A stretch of 6,978 bases of DNA from Clostridia bacterium (GCA_012515365.1 JAAYYM010000111.1:1-6978); one strand, 5' to 3'. Positions 1 through 6,383 are shown, counted from the stretch's first letter. The notes: generated by a model not told the origin, from the letters alone. A program made the numbers and translations.

Positions 1-651
1 CATGCAGCTCAAAATCAGTGAATTACGAATCAAGAATTCTCTTCCCCTGATCCGTAATAAAACCAAATAAATCACCAATGCCATAACCACACCGCCTATA
101 TAGAATAACATTTGGTATGATGAGCGGATCATCTCAAGTGTCACGCGATCAATCTGCAACGTTGTATGAAGTGCATAGTAATGGTTTAGAAAACCATAGA
201 CAAGCAATAATCCAGAAACAGCAGCTGCAATAACTGATAGCAGCTGGTGCACCTTGTTCCATTGTTCGTTCTCTTCAATCAGACTTATGATCCAAATGGC
301 CAGCAAACTTAAAAACAAGGTAAAAAATACATTTTGATAGTCAAGATAAATTAATTTATGTTTAAAAGCCAAATCAAACGGCACTTCTGAAATAAGCGCA
401 AAAAGCCCCAAATTCCTTGCATATCGTTTGATATCACGTGTATGCATAAATCCCTCTACCAAAAGAAAACAAAAAATAGGAAATCCCAAACGACCTATTG
501 ATCGCATGATCTTATAAATCGTTCGGATTCCATCAATTGATAAATAGTCTGCTAAGACAACAGCTGCTATGTGGTCAATCAGCATGGTTATGATTGCGAT
601 TATCTTAAGTGTACTTCCAGGAATTCCTTTACTAACAACATGCTCACTCAT
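1..651 (-). CDS. TraX-family integral membrane protein, partial (C-terminus beyond window)
   Basis: An open frame of 217 codons runs from an ATG at 651 to base 1 with no stop, so the C-terminus lies outside the window. The start is preceded by AAGGGG with 7 nt spacing. Family features seen: a first membrane helix with ITMLIDHIAAV (about residues 16-36), then RSIGRLGFPIFCFLLVEGF (51-69), then a helix ending LISEVPFDLAF (86-96) and DYQNVFFTLFLSLL (104-117). Two more hydrophobic stretches follow at about 137-155 and 182-201. These blocks are the TraX signature. TraX was first known as the F-pilin N-acetylating protein; chromosomal homologues in Firmicutes have no settled role. The segment after residue 155 does not look like the TraX C-terminal half I remember, so this may be a divergent subfamily. 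No conjugation gene is nearby. It lies 76 nt downstream of thiC on the same strand but seems to have its own promoter. Confident of family, not of function. Confidence 0.8.
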   Translation of the reverse strand, partial: MSEHVVSKGIPGSTLKIIAIITMLIDHIAAVVLADYLSIDGIRTIYKIMRSIGRLGFPIFCFLLVEGFMHTRDIKRYARNLGLFALISEVPFDLAFKHKLIYLDYQNVFFTLFLSLLAIWIISLIEENEQWNKVHQLLSVIAAAVSGLLLVYGFLNHYYALHTTLQIDRVTLEMIRSSYQMLFYIGGVVMALVIYLVLLRIRGREFLIRNSLILSCM

Positions 652-686
652 ATGATAACCCCTTATACTTATTTTCATCTCAGACT

Positions 687-715
687 ATTCTATCTTACTT
701 TCTCAAATTATACAA
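687..715 (-). promoter_or_regulatory. Candidate promoter for the traX-like gene
   Basis: On the minus strand TTGTAT (710-715) and TAGAAT (687-692) are separated by exactly 17 bases, and transcription would start about 36 nt upstream of the RBS-preceded ATG at 651. The -10 differs from consensus at one position and the -35 at three. I see no thiC terminator in the 76-nt gap, so read-through from the thiamine operon is also possible. Confidence 0.35.
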
Positions 716-727
716 CAAAACGCTTTC

Positions 728-2032
728 CTATATGATGTCAATATGTTCCCCAGCCAATGCTTTATTCATGCTCCGGACTGCACAAAATTTCCCACACATT
801 GAACAGCTGTCCTCCTGCTCCGGTTTACGATCTTCTCTAATCGTCCTTGCCGTCTTAGGATCCATGGCACATCGAAACTGTTCTTCCCAGTCAAAGGTAC
901 GTCTGGCATCTGCCATCCGGTCATCTATTTCACGCGCTCCCGGTACTCCTTTTGCAATATCTGCTGCATGTGCTGCTATTTTTGATGCAATAATTCCCTG
1001 ACGCACATCCTCTATATTAGGAAGGGCAAGATGTTCAGCCGGCGTCACGTAGCATAGAAATGCTGCACCTGCTGCCGCTGCGACTGCTCCACCAATTGCT
1101 GCCGTGATATGATCATAACCCGGTGCAATATCTGTAACAAGCGGTCCTAGCACATAAAAGGGTGCGCCCTGGCAAATAGTCTGCTGAAGCTTCATATTAG
1201 CAGTGATCTGATCAAGCGGCATATGTCCCGGTCCCTCTACCATGACTTGTACATCCTTTTCCCACGCGCGCTTTGTCAATTCTCCAAGCCTTACAAGTTC
1301 CTCGATCTGACATACATCAGATGCATCTGCCAGACATCCCGGGCGACAGGCATCACCAAGTGAAACAGTCACATCATATTCTCTGCAGATATCCAGTATC
1401 TCATCATAGTATTCATAAAATGGATTTTCATTCCCGCTCATACACATCCATGCAAAGATCAGCGAACCACCACGTGATACAATATTCATTTTGCGTTTAT
1501 GCTTCTTGATCTGTTCAATTGTTTTTCTGGTAATTCCGCAGTGTAACGTTACAAAATCAACTCCATTTTCTGCGTGAAGTCTGACTACATCGATAAAATC
1601 CTTTGCCGACAGCGTATCCAGATCTCTCTGATAGTGAATGACAGCGTCATACACCGGCACTGTTCCAATCATCGCAGGACACTCAGCTGTCAGCCTTTTT
1701 CGAAACGGAATCGTATTCCCATGAGAAGAGAGATCCATAATGGCATGTGCCCCCAGCTCCACTGCCTCAGTCACCTTATTCCACTCTATGTCATAATCCT
1801 TACAGTCACGTGATATCCCTAGGTTCACATTAATTTTTGTACGAAGCATAGAGCCTATTCCCTCTGGGTCAATGCAGGTATGCAACCGGTTTTTACAAAT
1901 TACTACCTTTCCATTTGCGACTAATTCCATCAGTTTCTCTGGCTCCATATTCTCTTTTTTTGCTACAACAGACAACTCCCTTGTTACAATGCCTTTTCTT
2001 GCTGCCTCCATTTGTGTATGATATTTGCTCAT
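728..2032 (-). CDS. thiC: Phosphomethylpyrimidine synthase ThiC (short form)
   Basis: ThiC is a radical SAM enzyme that rearranges aminoimidazole ribotide (AIR) into hydroxymethylpyrimidine phosphate, the pyrimidine half of thiamine; it acts in the cytoplasm. The protein has 434 residues, the length of the short clostridial/archaeal form without the long N-terminal domain of E. coli ThiC. Recognisable blocks are [12 protein letters not shown] (63-74), AIMDLSSHG (97-105), NIVSRGGSL (183-191), [10 protein letters not shown] (224-233), [10 protein letters not shown] (266-275) and [15 protein letters not shown] (296-310). The iron-sulfur cysteines are near the C-terminus as CSMCGKFC (C410, C413, C417), spaced CX2CX3C. 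This looks usual for the short form, whereas E. coli has one more residue before the last Cys. The ATG overlaps the thiD stop as ATGA, with AAGGAG 11 nt upstream inside thiD, which indicates translational coupling. It is the last gene of the riboswitch-controlled operon. Confidence 0.97.
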   Translation of the reverse strand: MSKYHTQMEAARKGIVTRELSVVAKKENMEPEKLMELVANGKVVICKNRLHTCIDPEGIGSMLRTKINVNLGISRDCKDYDIEWNKVTEAVELGAHAIMDLSSHGNTIPFRKRLTAECPAMIGTVPVYDAVIHYQRDLDTLSAKDFIDVVRLHAENGVDFVTLHCGITRKTIEQIKKHKRKMNIVSRGGSLIFAWMCMSGNENPFYEYYDEILDICREYDVTVSLGDACRPGCLADASDVCQIEELVRLGELTKRAWEKDVQVMVEGPGHMPLDQITANMKLQQTICQGAPFYVLGPLVTDIAPGYDHITAAIGGAVAAAAGAAFLCYVTPAEHLALPNIEDVRQGIIASKIAAHAADIAKGVPGAREIDDRMADARRTFDWEEQFRCAMDPKTARTIREDRKPEQEDSCSMCGKFCAVRSMNKALAGEHIDII

Positions 2033-2841
2033 AATCTATTCCGCTCCTTAATTTGATTCATATAATATCCATGATCCAGCGGGCCCGTTCCCATTCCCAG
2101 ATCAAGTCCTGATCTGATCGCACCTTCCAGATACTGTTTTGCATATCTGACTGCTTTTAGCAGATCAAATCCCTTTGCTAGATATGCTGCCACAGCACTC
2201 GACAAGGTACACCCAGTTCCATGCGTATTCTTATTGTCAATGCGTTCTCCACAGATCCATTCAAACCTCTGCCCGGTATATAGGACATCATCGGCATTCA
2301 CAACATCATGTCCGCCTTTTAGCAAGACAGCACAGTGATATTTTGTGGAAATCATTTTTGCAGCCGTTTCCATGTCTTTTTTCCCTGCGATAGCGTATTC
2401 TGCCAGCAATTGAGCTTCTGGAATATTCGGTGTCAAAAGAAGTGCGTAGGAAAACAACTGACCCAGGCCTTCATATGCTGATTCTGTCAACAGACGTGTA
2501 CCACTCGTCGATACCATTACCGGATCAATCACAACATTCTTCGGATGATAAAAGGAAAATTGATCACAAATTGCCTCTATTACTTCTCTGGATGATACCA
2601 TTCCTATCTTAACCGCATCGGGAACAATATCGTTAAAGATGCAATTGATTTGTTTTTTGACAAAGTCCGCAGGAATTTCATAGATATCTGATACTCCTGT
2701 TGTATTCTGTGCAGTTAAAGCCGTGATCACGCTCATCCCATAGACACCATTTGCAAGCATCGTCTTTAGATCTGCCTGGATTCCTGCTCCTGCACTGCTG
2801 TCACTTCCCGCTATTGTCAATACTGTTTTTAATTTCTTCAT
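2029..2841 (-). CDS. thiD: Hydroxymethylpyrimidine/phosphomethylpyrimidine kinase ThiD
   Basis: ThiD phosphorylates HMP to HMP-P and then HMP-PP, the form that ThiE condenses with thiazole phosphate. The 270-residue protein matches the usual family length of about 265-270 and belongs to the ribokinase-like fold. Visible blocks are the substrate-binding [17 protein letters not shown] (11-27), [10 protein letters not shown] (41-50), KIGMV (78-82), [10 protein letters not shown] (105-114), [11 protein letters not shown] (136-146), LLKGGHD (173-179) and the anion-hole/catalytic stretch [11 protein letters not shown] (206-216, with C211). It is a stand-alone ThiD, with no ThiE or ThiN fusion. Its ATG shares one base with the thiE stop (TGATG), with AGGAG 7 nt upstream, and its TGA overlaps the thiC ATG. 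Together with ThiC it completes the pyrimidine branch encoded here. Confidence 0.96.
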   Translation of the reverse strand: MKKLKTVLTIAGSDSSAGAGIQADLKTMLANGVYGMSVITALTAQNTTGVSDIYEIPADFVKKQINCIFNDIVPDAVKIGMVSSREVIEAICDQFSFYHPKNVVIDPVMVSTSGTRLLTESAYEGLGQLFSYALLLTPNIPEAQLLAEYAIAGKKDMETAAKMISTKYHCAVLLKGGHDVVNADDVLYTGQRFEWICGERIDNKNTHGTGCTLSSAVAAYLAKGFDLLKAVRYAKQYLEGAIRSGLDLGMGTGPLDHGYYMNQIKERNRL

Positions 2842-3485
2842 CAGATATCTCCTAATGATAGTTCCAGTTGCTTTCTCATATCTTTAGTTGCCTGCTCAAT
2901 ATCCTTTTTTGCATAAAGTGCACTGATGACTGCCACTCCACAAATCCCTGTATCTTTAAGAAGTGATACATTGTCTATATTAATTCCGCCTATTGCAATG
3001 ACCGGTATCTTCACAGCCGCACAGATTTCTTGAAGTTCCAAAAGGCTGACGTCGACCGCATCAGGCTTTGTATTTGTTCCAAACATAGCTCCGACGCCAA
3101 GGTAATCCGCTCCGCTTTGCTCTGCCTTGATCGCCTGCTCTATGGTCTGCACGGATACCCCCAGGATCTTATCCTGTCCAACATATGCCCTTACATCTGC
3201 TGCATTCATATCCGCCTGCCCGACATGAACCCCATCCGCATCTATCAGACGAGCCACATTGACATAATCATTTATGATAAAAGGAACAGCATATTCATTA
3301 CACAGTTTTTTTACTTCTTTTGCTTCCTGTATCAGTTCATCGTTACACATATTTTTTTCACGCAGCTGTAAACAGGTAATGCCTCCGTCAAGTGTATGTC
3401 TTACCTGCTCTAAAAGTGTTTCTTCTCCTGTCCAGGTCCGATCTGTAACGGCATATAATAACATCTGTTTTTTATCGAATTTCAT
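2841..3485 (-). CDS. thiE: Thiamine-phosphate synthase ThiE
   Basis: ThiE condenses HMP-PP with thiazole phosphate to give thiamine phosphate. The fold is a TIM barrel and 214 residues is normal. Seen: the strand YAVTDRTW (11-18), the pyrophosphate-binding LQLREKN (39-45), FIINDYVNVA (69-78), DADGVHVGQ (82-90), VGAMFGTNTKPDA (131-143, equivalent to the GPxFxTxTK loop), AIGGIN (164-169) and GVAVISAL (183-190). I chose the ATG at 3485 because AAAGGGGAG sits 6 nt upstream and the protein then begins directly at the conserved barrel. A possible ATG at 3509 adds eight residues but has no ribosome binding site and would deepen the overlap with thiM. With the chosen start thiE overlaps the thiM 3' end by 14 nt. 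One small oddity is NDY where many homologues have NDR or NDN. Confidence 0.96.
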   Translation of the reverse strand: MKFDKKQMLLYAVTDRTWTGEETLLEQVRHTLDGGITCLQLREKNMCNDELIQEAKEVKKLCNEYAVPFIINDYVNVARLIDADGVHVGQADMNAADVRAYVGQDKILGVSVQTIEQAIKAEQSGADYLGVGAMFGTNTKPDAVDVSLLELQEICAAVKIPVIAIGGINIDNVSLLKDTGICGVAVISALYAKKDIEQATKDMRKQLELSLGDI

Positions 3486-4293
3486 ATCGTGCTCCCCTTT
3501 CCAACTCATCCGGAGTCATATGATACACAGCATCGATGATGCGATTACGATATGTTGCATTCCCATCAGATGGCTGCATATTTAATAAGGCTTGTTCTCC
3601 TGCATGCCCCATTAAACAGACCGCTGAAAGTGCTGCTTCCATAAGATGATCACTGTTAGCAATCAAAAACGCGCTCATCAGACCCGCAAGCTGACATCCT
3701 GTTCCAGTAATACTCTGCATCTCTTTTTCTCCATTTCTCACAACATAACATCTGTTTTCATTTGCGATCAGGTCTATTTCTCCTGTCATAACAATGATAC
3801 TCCCTGTTTGTTTTGCATATTCCTTCATTCTTATGATGACAAAATCAAGCTGGTCTTCTGTCGGAATATCTTCTTTACATGCATCAACACCTCTTGTTTT
3901 TTGACTGCCCATAATCAAGGCATTGATTTCCGATGCGTTTCCTTTGATAACATCAAAATGAATACTGTTAATCAGCTCTAGTGCCGTATTGGTTCTAAGT
4001 TTACTTGCACCAACCCCAACAGGATCAAGTAATGTGATCTTGTGAAGCTGTTTTGCCTTCTTTGCTGCCTGCTTCATGGCGAGAATCGTCTGTTGATTCA
4101 GTGTACCGATATTAATATTCAGGCCTCCGCAGATCCCAGTGATCTCTTCGACCTCATTGATATCATCCGACATAATCGGGCTTCCTCCACAGGCCAGTAT
4201 CATATTAGCCACATCATTAACTGTCACATAATTTGTAATATTGTGTACCAAAGGACAGTTCTTTCGTACATTTTTGAAACATTCTTTTATCAT
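3472..4293 (-). CDS. thiM: Hydroxyethylthiazole kinase ThiM
   Basis: ThiM phosphorylates 4-methyl-5-hydroxyethylthiazole (HET), the thiazole salvage step whose product feeds ThiE. With the ATG at 4293 the protein is 273 residues, the usual length. Family blocks: PLVHNITNYVTVNDVAN (14-30), GGSPIMSDD (36-44), LNINIGTL (58-65), LLDPVGVGAS (88-97), IKGNASEI (116-123), IVMTGEID (167-174) and the catalytic-loop TGTGCQLAG (196-204, with C200). The frame stays open upstream to a GTG at 4374, but that codon lies inside the riboswitch terminator hairpin. The ATG at 4293 has AAAGGA 7 nt upstream and starts at the conserved N-terminus, so it is preferred. It is the first gene after the TPP riboswitch. 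Thiazole must come from salvage or from synthesis genes elsewhere. Confidence 0.96.
   Translation of the reverse strand: MIKECFKNVRKNCPLVHNITNYVTVNDVANMILACGGSPIMSDDINEVEEITGICGGLNINIGTLNQQTILAMKQAAKKAKQLHKITLLDPVGVGASKLRTNTALELINSIHFDVIKGNASEINALIMGSQKTRGVDACKEDIPTEDQLDFVIIRMKEYAKQTGSIIVMTGEIDLIANENRCYVVRNGEKEMQSITGTGCQLAGLMSAFLIANSDHLMEAALSAVCLMGHAGEQALLNMQPSDGNATYRNRIIDAVYHMTPDELERGARYEIR
3492..3500 (-). promoter_or_regulatory. Ribosome binding site deciding the thiE start
   Basis: AAAGGGGAG on the minus strand lies 6 nt before the ATG at 3485, inside the last codons of thiM. It favours this ATG over the one at 3509, which has no such sequence in front. Confidence 0.75.
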
Positions 4294-4300
4294 GTTTCCA

Positions 4301-4306
4301 TCCTTT
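4301..4306 (-). promoter_or_regulatory. Ribosome binding site fixing the thiM start
   Basis: AAAGGA on the minus strand lies 7 nt before the ATG at 4293 and downstream of the riboswitch terminator. It separates the true thiM start from the upstream in-frame GTG within the terminator stem. Confidence 0.75.
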
Positions 4307-4344
4307 CCGCCTTCGTGGTAGTGCGCTCCAACTTTGCCGGACGC

Positions 4345-4375
4345 AAAAAAGGTGATTCCCACACGGAGAATCACC
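4345..4375 (-). terminator. Intrinsic terminator of the TPP riboswitch expression platform
   Basis: On the minus strand GGTGATTC (4368-4375) pairs perfectly with GAATCACC (4351-4358). Two further C-G pairs can form inside past a bulged T, leaving a GTGT loop, and six T residues follow directly (4345-4350). It sits between the TPP aptamer and the thiM start, the standard arrangement for transcription attenuation: TPP bound means termination, TPP absent means read-through. A possible antiterminator pairs GGGAA at the aptamer 3' end with TTCTC in the terminator 5' arm; that pairing is inferred. Confidence 0.88.
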
Positions 4376-4395
4376 GAATACGCAATATCATTCGC

Positions 4396-4488
4396 TATTT
4401 CCCTACGTTGGCATTATCCAAATCAGGTTTCGGGTCTAAGCCACACAGCTTACTCTCAGCTCACTTTTGTGAGCTCCCCTTGCAAATA
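4396..4488 (-). ncRNA. TPP riboswitch (THI-box) aptamer
   Basis: Reading the minus strand, the conserved core is complete. GGGG is followed by a perfect 7-bp P3 hairpin (AGCTCAC/GTGAGCT), which merges into the CTGAGAG motif. An optional arm TAAGC/GCTTA comes next, then GACCC pairing back to GGGG. The pyrophosphate-binding half follows: AACCTGATTTGGATAATG, with TTGG/CCAA closing P5, then CGTAGGGAA. The closing stem P1 is less certain: TATTT/AAATA, or TTATTTGC with GCGAATGA, can both be drawn. The element senses thiamine pyrophosphate and sits 5' of thiM, with an intrinsic terminator just downstream, so it should switch off the whole thiM-thiE-thiD-thiC unit when TPP is plentiful. Confidence 0.97.
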
Positions 4489-4490
4489 AC

Positions 4491-4519
4491 ACTATAATAT
4501 GAAATTGATGAACAGTCAA
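4491..4519 (-). promoter_or_regulatory. Promoter of the thiamine operon
   Basis: On the minus strand TTGACT (4514-4519) and TATAGT (4491-4496) are separated by 17 bases, each one mismatch from the sigma-A consensus. Transcription would start near 4483-4487, at the very edge of the riboswitch. The -35 box begins 2 nt after the pilT stop codon. Confidence 0.8.
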
Positions 4520-4521
4520 CT

Positions 4522-5577
4522 TTACAGTCTGCTTAATTCATTTGGGGCTGGAGAATATCTCTTAGCCTGCTCCACCGTGATCACACGACTTTTCACAAGA
4601 CGAATGAGGTCATAGTTTAATGAATACATACCATTTGACAAGTTTGACTGAATGGTATTTGGAATCTGAAATACTTTATTATCACGGATCAGATTAGATA
4701 CCGCATTATTATTTAACAAAAGCTCTGAAGCAGCAACACGACCCTCTCCATCCTCACGACGGATCAGTCTCTGTGTGATAACTGCACGCAGCACATTTGC
4801 TAACTGTGTTCTGATCTGATTCTGTACATCGATTGGACATCCATCGATAATACGCTCAACAGTCTGGGCAGCACTAGTTGTATGAAGGGTAGCCAGCACC
4901 AGATGTCCTGTTTCAGCCGCTGTGATAGCTGCAGAAATGGTTTCATAATCTCTCATCTCTCCTACCATGATTACATCCGGATCTTCTCTTAAAGCAGAAC
5001 GAAGGGCAGTCGCAAAATCTACAACGTCCTTTCCAACCTCTCTTTGGTGAATCATTGCTTTCTCATGTAAGAAGATATATTCAATAGGATCTTCAATCGT
5101 TATAATATGTCTTTTCTGTGTATGATTGATATGTTCGATCATAGAAGCTAACGTTGTACTCTTTCCACATCCAGTCGGACCGGTAACAAGTACAAGACCG
5201 CTTGGCAGTTCGGAAAGCTCTTCTATGCTTTTAGGAAATCCCAATTCATCCAGTGTCGGAATCACACCCTCCAGCAGACGAATGCTTGCTGCCAGATGAT
5301 TCCGCTGATGATAGACGTTCGCTCTGATACGAGAACCATCCTCGAGCATCGTTCCGACGTCAAGATCGTTACCTGCCATTACATGTGCACGCTGTTCGTT
5401 CGTCAACATAGAAAGAATCATTGCTTCAGACTCTTCAATCGTAGGAATATAATCATTTTTACCTTCTAATACCTTTAATTCGCCAAAACGTCTTGTTGCC
5501 AATGCTGTTCCTGCCGTAATATGCAGATCAGAGCATTTTTGTTTACGTGCTTCCTCAAACAGTTTTTTGATATCCAT
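4522..5577 (-). CDS. pilT: PilT-type type IV pilus twitching-motility ATPase
   Basis: PilT is the hexameric cytoplasmic ATPase that drives type IV pilus retraction. With the ATG at 5577 the protein is 351 residues, typical for PilT. Seen: the N-terminal SDLHI motif (16-20), Walker A GPTGCGKST (133-141), Asp box ITIEDPIEY (159-167), Walker B region REDPDVIMVGEMRD (197-210, catalytic E207) and His box TGHLVLATLHT (223-233). The C-terminal AVSNLIRDNK (292-301) corresponds to the PilT hallmark AIRNLIRE and argues for PilT rather than the extension ATPase PilB, which is larger and has extra N-terminal domains. The ATG at 5577 is preceded by GGAGCGGGG; in-frame starts at 5595 (ATG) and 5604 (GTG) have poorer spacing. 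No pilin, PilB, PilC or prepilin peptidase gene lies beside it. It has its own candidate promoter and no terminator before the thiamine promoter. Confidence 0.94.
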   Translation of the reverse strand: MDIKKLFEEARKQKCSDLHITAGTALATRRFGELKVLEGKNDYIPTIEESEAMILSMLTNEQRAHVMAGNDLDVGTMLEDGSRIRANVYHQRNHLAASIRLLEGVIPTLDELGFPKSIEELSELPSGLVLVTGPTGCGKSTTLASMIEHINHTQKRHIITIEDPIEYIFLHEKAMIHQREVGKDVVDFATALRSALREDPDVIMVGEMRDYETISAAITAAETGHLVLATLHTTSAAQTVERIIDGCPIDVQNQIRTQLANVLRAVITQRLIRREDGEGRVAASELLLNNNAVSNLIRDNKVFQIPNTIQSNLSNGMYSLNYDLIRLVKSRVITVEQAKRYSPAPNELSRL

Positions 5578-5580
5578 TTT

Positions 5581-5589
5581 CCCCGCTCC
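5581..5589 (-). promoter_or_regulatory. Ribosome binding site deciding the pilT start
   Basis: GGAGCGGGG on the minus strand places GGAG 8 nt before the ATG at 5577. A competing GAAGG lies 11 nt before the ATG at 5595 but only 2 nt before the GTG at 5604, so 5577 is preferred and 5595 remains possible. Confidence 0.55.
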
Positions 5590-5688
5590 ATTCATTATAC
5601 TCACAACCTTCTTTGAAAGCCGCGATTTTATTTTCTTTGACAGAACTCAAAGGAATTCTCCCCTTCCTCATGAGTCCATATCTTCTAT

Positions 5689-5717
5689 AATTTACCACAT
5701 TAGAGTTATCTTTGCAA
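5689..5717 (-). promoter_or_regulatory. Candidate promoter for pilT
   Basis: On the minus strand TTGCAA (5712-5717) and TAAATT (5689-5694) are 17 bases apart, and TGG directly before the -10 gives an extended -10 appearance. Each hexamer has two mismatches. It lies between the PFL terminator and pilT, the place where a promoter is needed. The predicted leader is about 100 nt. Confidence 0.4.
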
Positions 5718-5770
5718 CAAAACAAGATGTCTCGAAAACGTTTACTTTTTTTAATTTCACAGAATCATAT

Positions 5771-5815
5771 AAAAAACCGTACATCTCTGATTTTCATCAG
5801 AACATGTACGGTTTT
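5771..5815 (-). terminator. Strong intrinsic terminator of the PFL operon
   Basis: On the minus strand AAAACCGTACAT (5804-5815) pairs perfectly with ATGTACGGTTTT (5773-5784) over 12 bp. Inside, a small internal loop leads to TCTGAT/ATCAGA capped by a GAAA tetraloop, and the T-run extends to six (5771-5776). It begins 29 nt after the stop of the glycyl-radical-domain gene. The A-tract and T-tract on both sides mean it could also stop plus-strand transcription, although no plus-strand gene is present. Confidence 0.92.
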
Positions 5816-5844
5816 AAAATAACATTTGTAATATTATCTATAAC

Positions 5845-6087
5845 TTAGATTGACTGATGGAATGTACGTGTAATAATGTCATTCTGCTGTTCCGGAGTCA
5901 ACTTAATGAAGTTAACTGCATATCCTGAGATACGGATTGTTAACTGTGGGTAATTTTCCGGATGCTGCTGTGCGTCAAGTAATGTTTCTCTGTTGAGCAC
6001 GTTAACATTCAAATGATGTCCACCTTTTGTTGCATAACCATCTAATAATGATACTAAGTTATTAACCTGAGCTGCATTTGCTGCCAT
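5845..6087 (-). CDS. Stand-alone glycyl-radical domain of pyruvate formate-lyase (GrcA-like)
   Basis: This 80-residue protein corresponds to the last part of a normal [14 protein letters not shown] (8-18), [18 protein letters not shown] (22-39), [10 protein letters not shown] (42-51), the radical loop RISGYAV (52-58, radical Gly55), then [17 protein letters not shown] (60-76). In a conventional PFL it is fused to the body; here it has its own gene and ribosome binding site. E. coli GrcA (YfiD) is a stand-alone version that replaces an oxygen-cleaved domain of an intact PFL, but it carries an N-terminal extension absent here. Because the adjacent body gene ends before this domain, this protein is probably an obligatory subunit rather than a spare part (inference). 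It is the last gene before the terminator. Start: the ATG at 6087 has AAAGGAGG 9 nt upstream, whereas the in-frame ATG at 6096 touches that sequence. Confidence 0.93.
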   Translation of the reverse strand: MAANAAQVNNLVSLLDGYATKGGHHLNVNVLNRETLLDAQQHPENYPQLTIRISGYAVNFIKLTPEQQNDIITRTFHQSI

Positions 6088-6096
6088 GATATTCAT

Positions 6097-6104
6097 CCTC
6101 CTTT
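6097..6104 (-). promoter_or_regulatory. Strong ribosome binding site of the stand-alone radical-domain gene
   Basis: AAAGGAGG on the minus strand, a near-perfect anti-16S match, lies 9 nt before the ATG at 6087 and directly abuts an in-frame ATG at 6096, which is therefore too close to be used. It shows that the radical domain is translated independently and is not a broken-off fragment. Confidence 0.85.
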
Positions 6105-6136
6105 AATTTGTATGAAATGTGACTAAGCTGCCACAA

Positions 6137-6343
6137 TTATTCATAATCTTCTAATCCTTGGTGTAATGTAGGTACACTGCACGCCAATGGGGTTCTGGAA
6201 CAATCCGTACATCCCATAGTTTCAACATTTCGTACCGATTCATCTGTGGTAGATTCTACTTCAACATTTAAATGTCCTACGCCATTGCTTACGGATGAAT
6301 CCAGCATAGCAACGATGTCATCGATCATTTTTTCTTTTTCCAT
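6137..6343 (-). CDS. Small Cys-containing paralogue of the glycyl-radical domain N-terminal half
   Basis: I do not recognise this 68-residue protein as a named family. Its residues 7-29 align without gaps to residues 8-30 of the neighbouring 80-residue radical-domain protein. The shared frame is LD (14-15), a G (21) and GHLNVEV (23-29) against HHLNVNV, about 9 of 23 identical with many conservative changes. After that the resemblance ends. There is no RxSGYAV loop and therefore no radical glycine. Instead an acidic/polar stretch leads to a tail with C45, C48 and C55 (GCTDC and ACS). It has its own ribosome binding site (AGGTGAAGG, GAAGG 6 nt from the ATG at 6343). It sits 40 nt after the PFL body stop and 49 nt before the radical-domain gene, so the three are probably cotranscribed. 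A role as accessory, capping, metal- or redox-sensing partner of the split PFL is only inference. Confidence 0.8.
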   Translation of the reverse strand: MEKEKMIDDIVAMLDSSVSNGVGHLNVEVESTTDESVRNVETMGCTDCSRTPLACSVPTLHQGLEDYE

Positions 6344-6383
6344 AGATTACCTTCACCTGTTTCTTTCTGCTTATTCAGCGATC

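Noticed and set aside
732..1813. Several plus-strand open frames opposite thiC
   Set aside because: They are antisense shadows of a clear ThiC, low in recognisable protein features and without convincing start signals.
3486..3509. Eight-residue N-terminal extension of thiE from an ATG at 3509
   Set aside because: No ribosome binding site precedes it, whereas AAAGGGGAG stands 6 nt before the ATG at 3485. The sequence is explained as the thiM 3' end.
4294..4374. Upstream in-frame extension of thiM starting at a GTG at 4374
   Set aside because: The GTG lies within the terminator stem of the riboswitch, has no ribosome binding site, and the added 27 residues match nothing in ThiM. The ATG at 4293 has a good site and the conserved N-terminus.
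3030..4497. Plus-strand open frames opposite thiE, thiM and the riboswitch
   Set aside because: They run antisense across well-defined genes and a structured RNA, are rich in residues expected from reversed coding sequence and match no family.
5555..5671. Short ORF of 38 codons overlapping the pilT start on the minus strand
   Set aside because: No ribosome binding site precedes its ATG, its composition is unremarkable and it overlaps pilT out of frame; likely chance.
5733..5746. CcpA cre-like sequence CGAAAACGTTTACT upstream of the pilT promoter
   Set aside because: It has mismatches at both outer conserved positions in either orientation and only the AAACGTTT core is symmetric; too weak to call.
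6344..6383. Possibility that the PFL body and radical domain are one gene broken by a recent frameshift
   Set aside because: Two in-frame stops follow the body, a separate gene with its own ribosome binding site intervenes, and the domain gene begins at a clean start with AAAGGAGG. No single base change would restore a fused frame.
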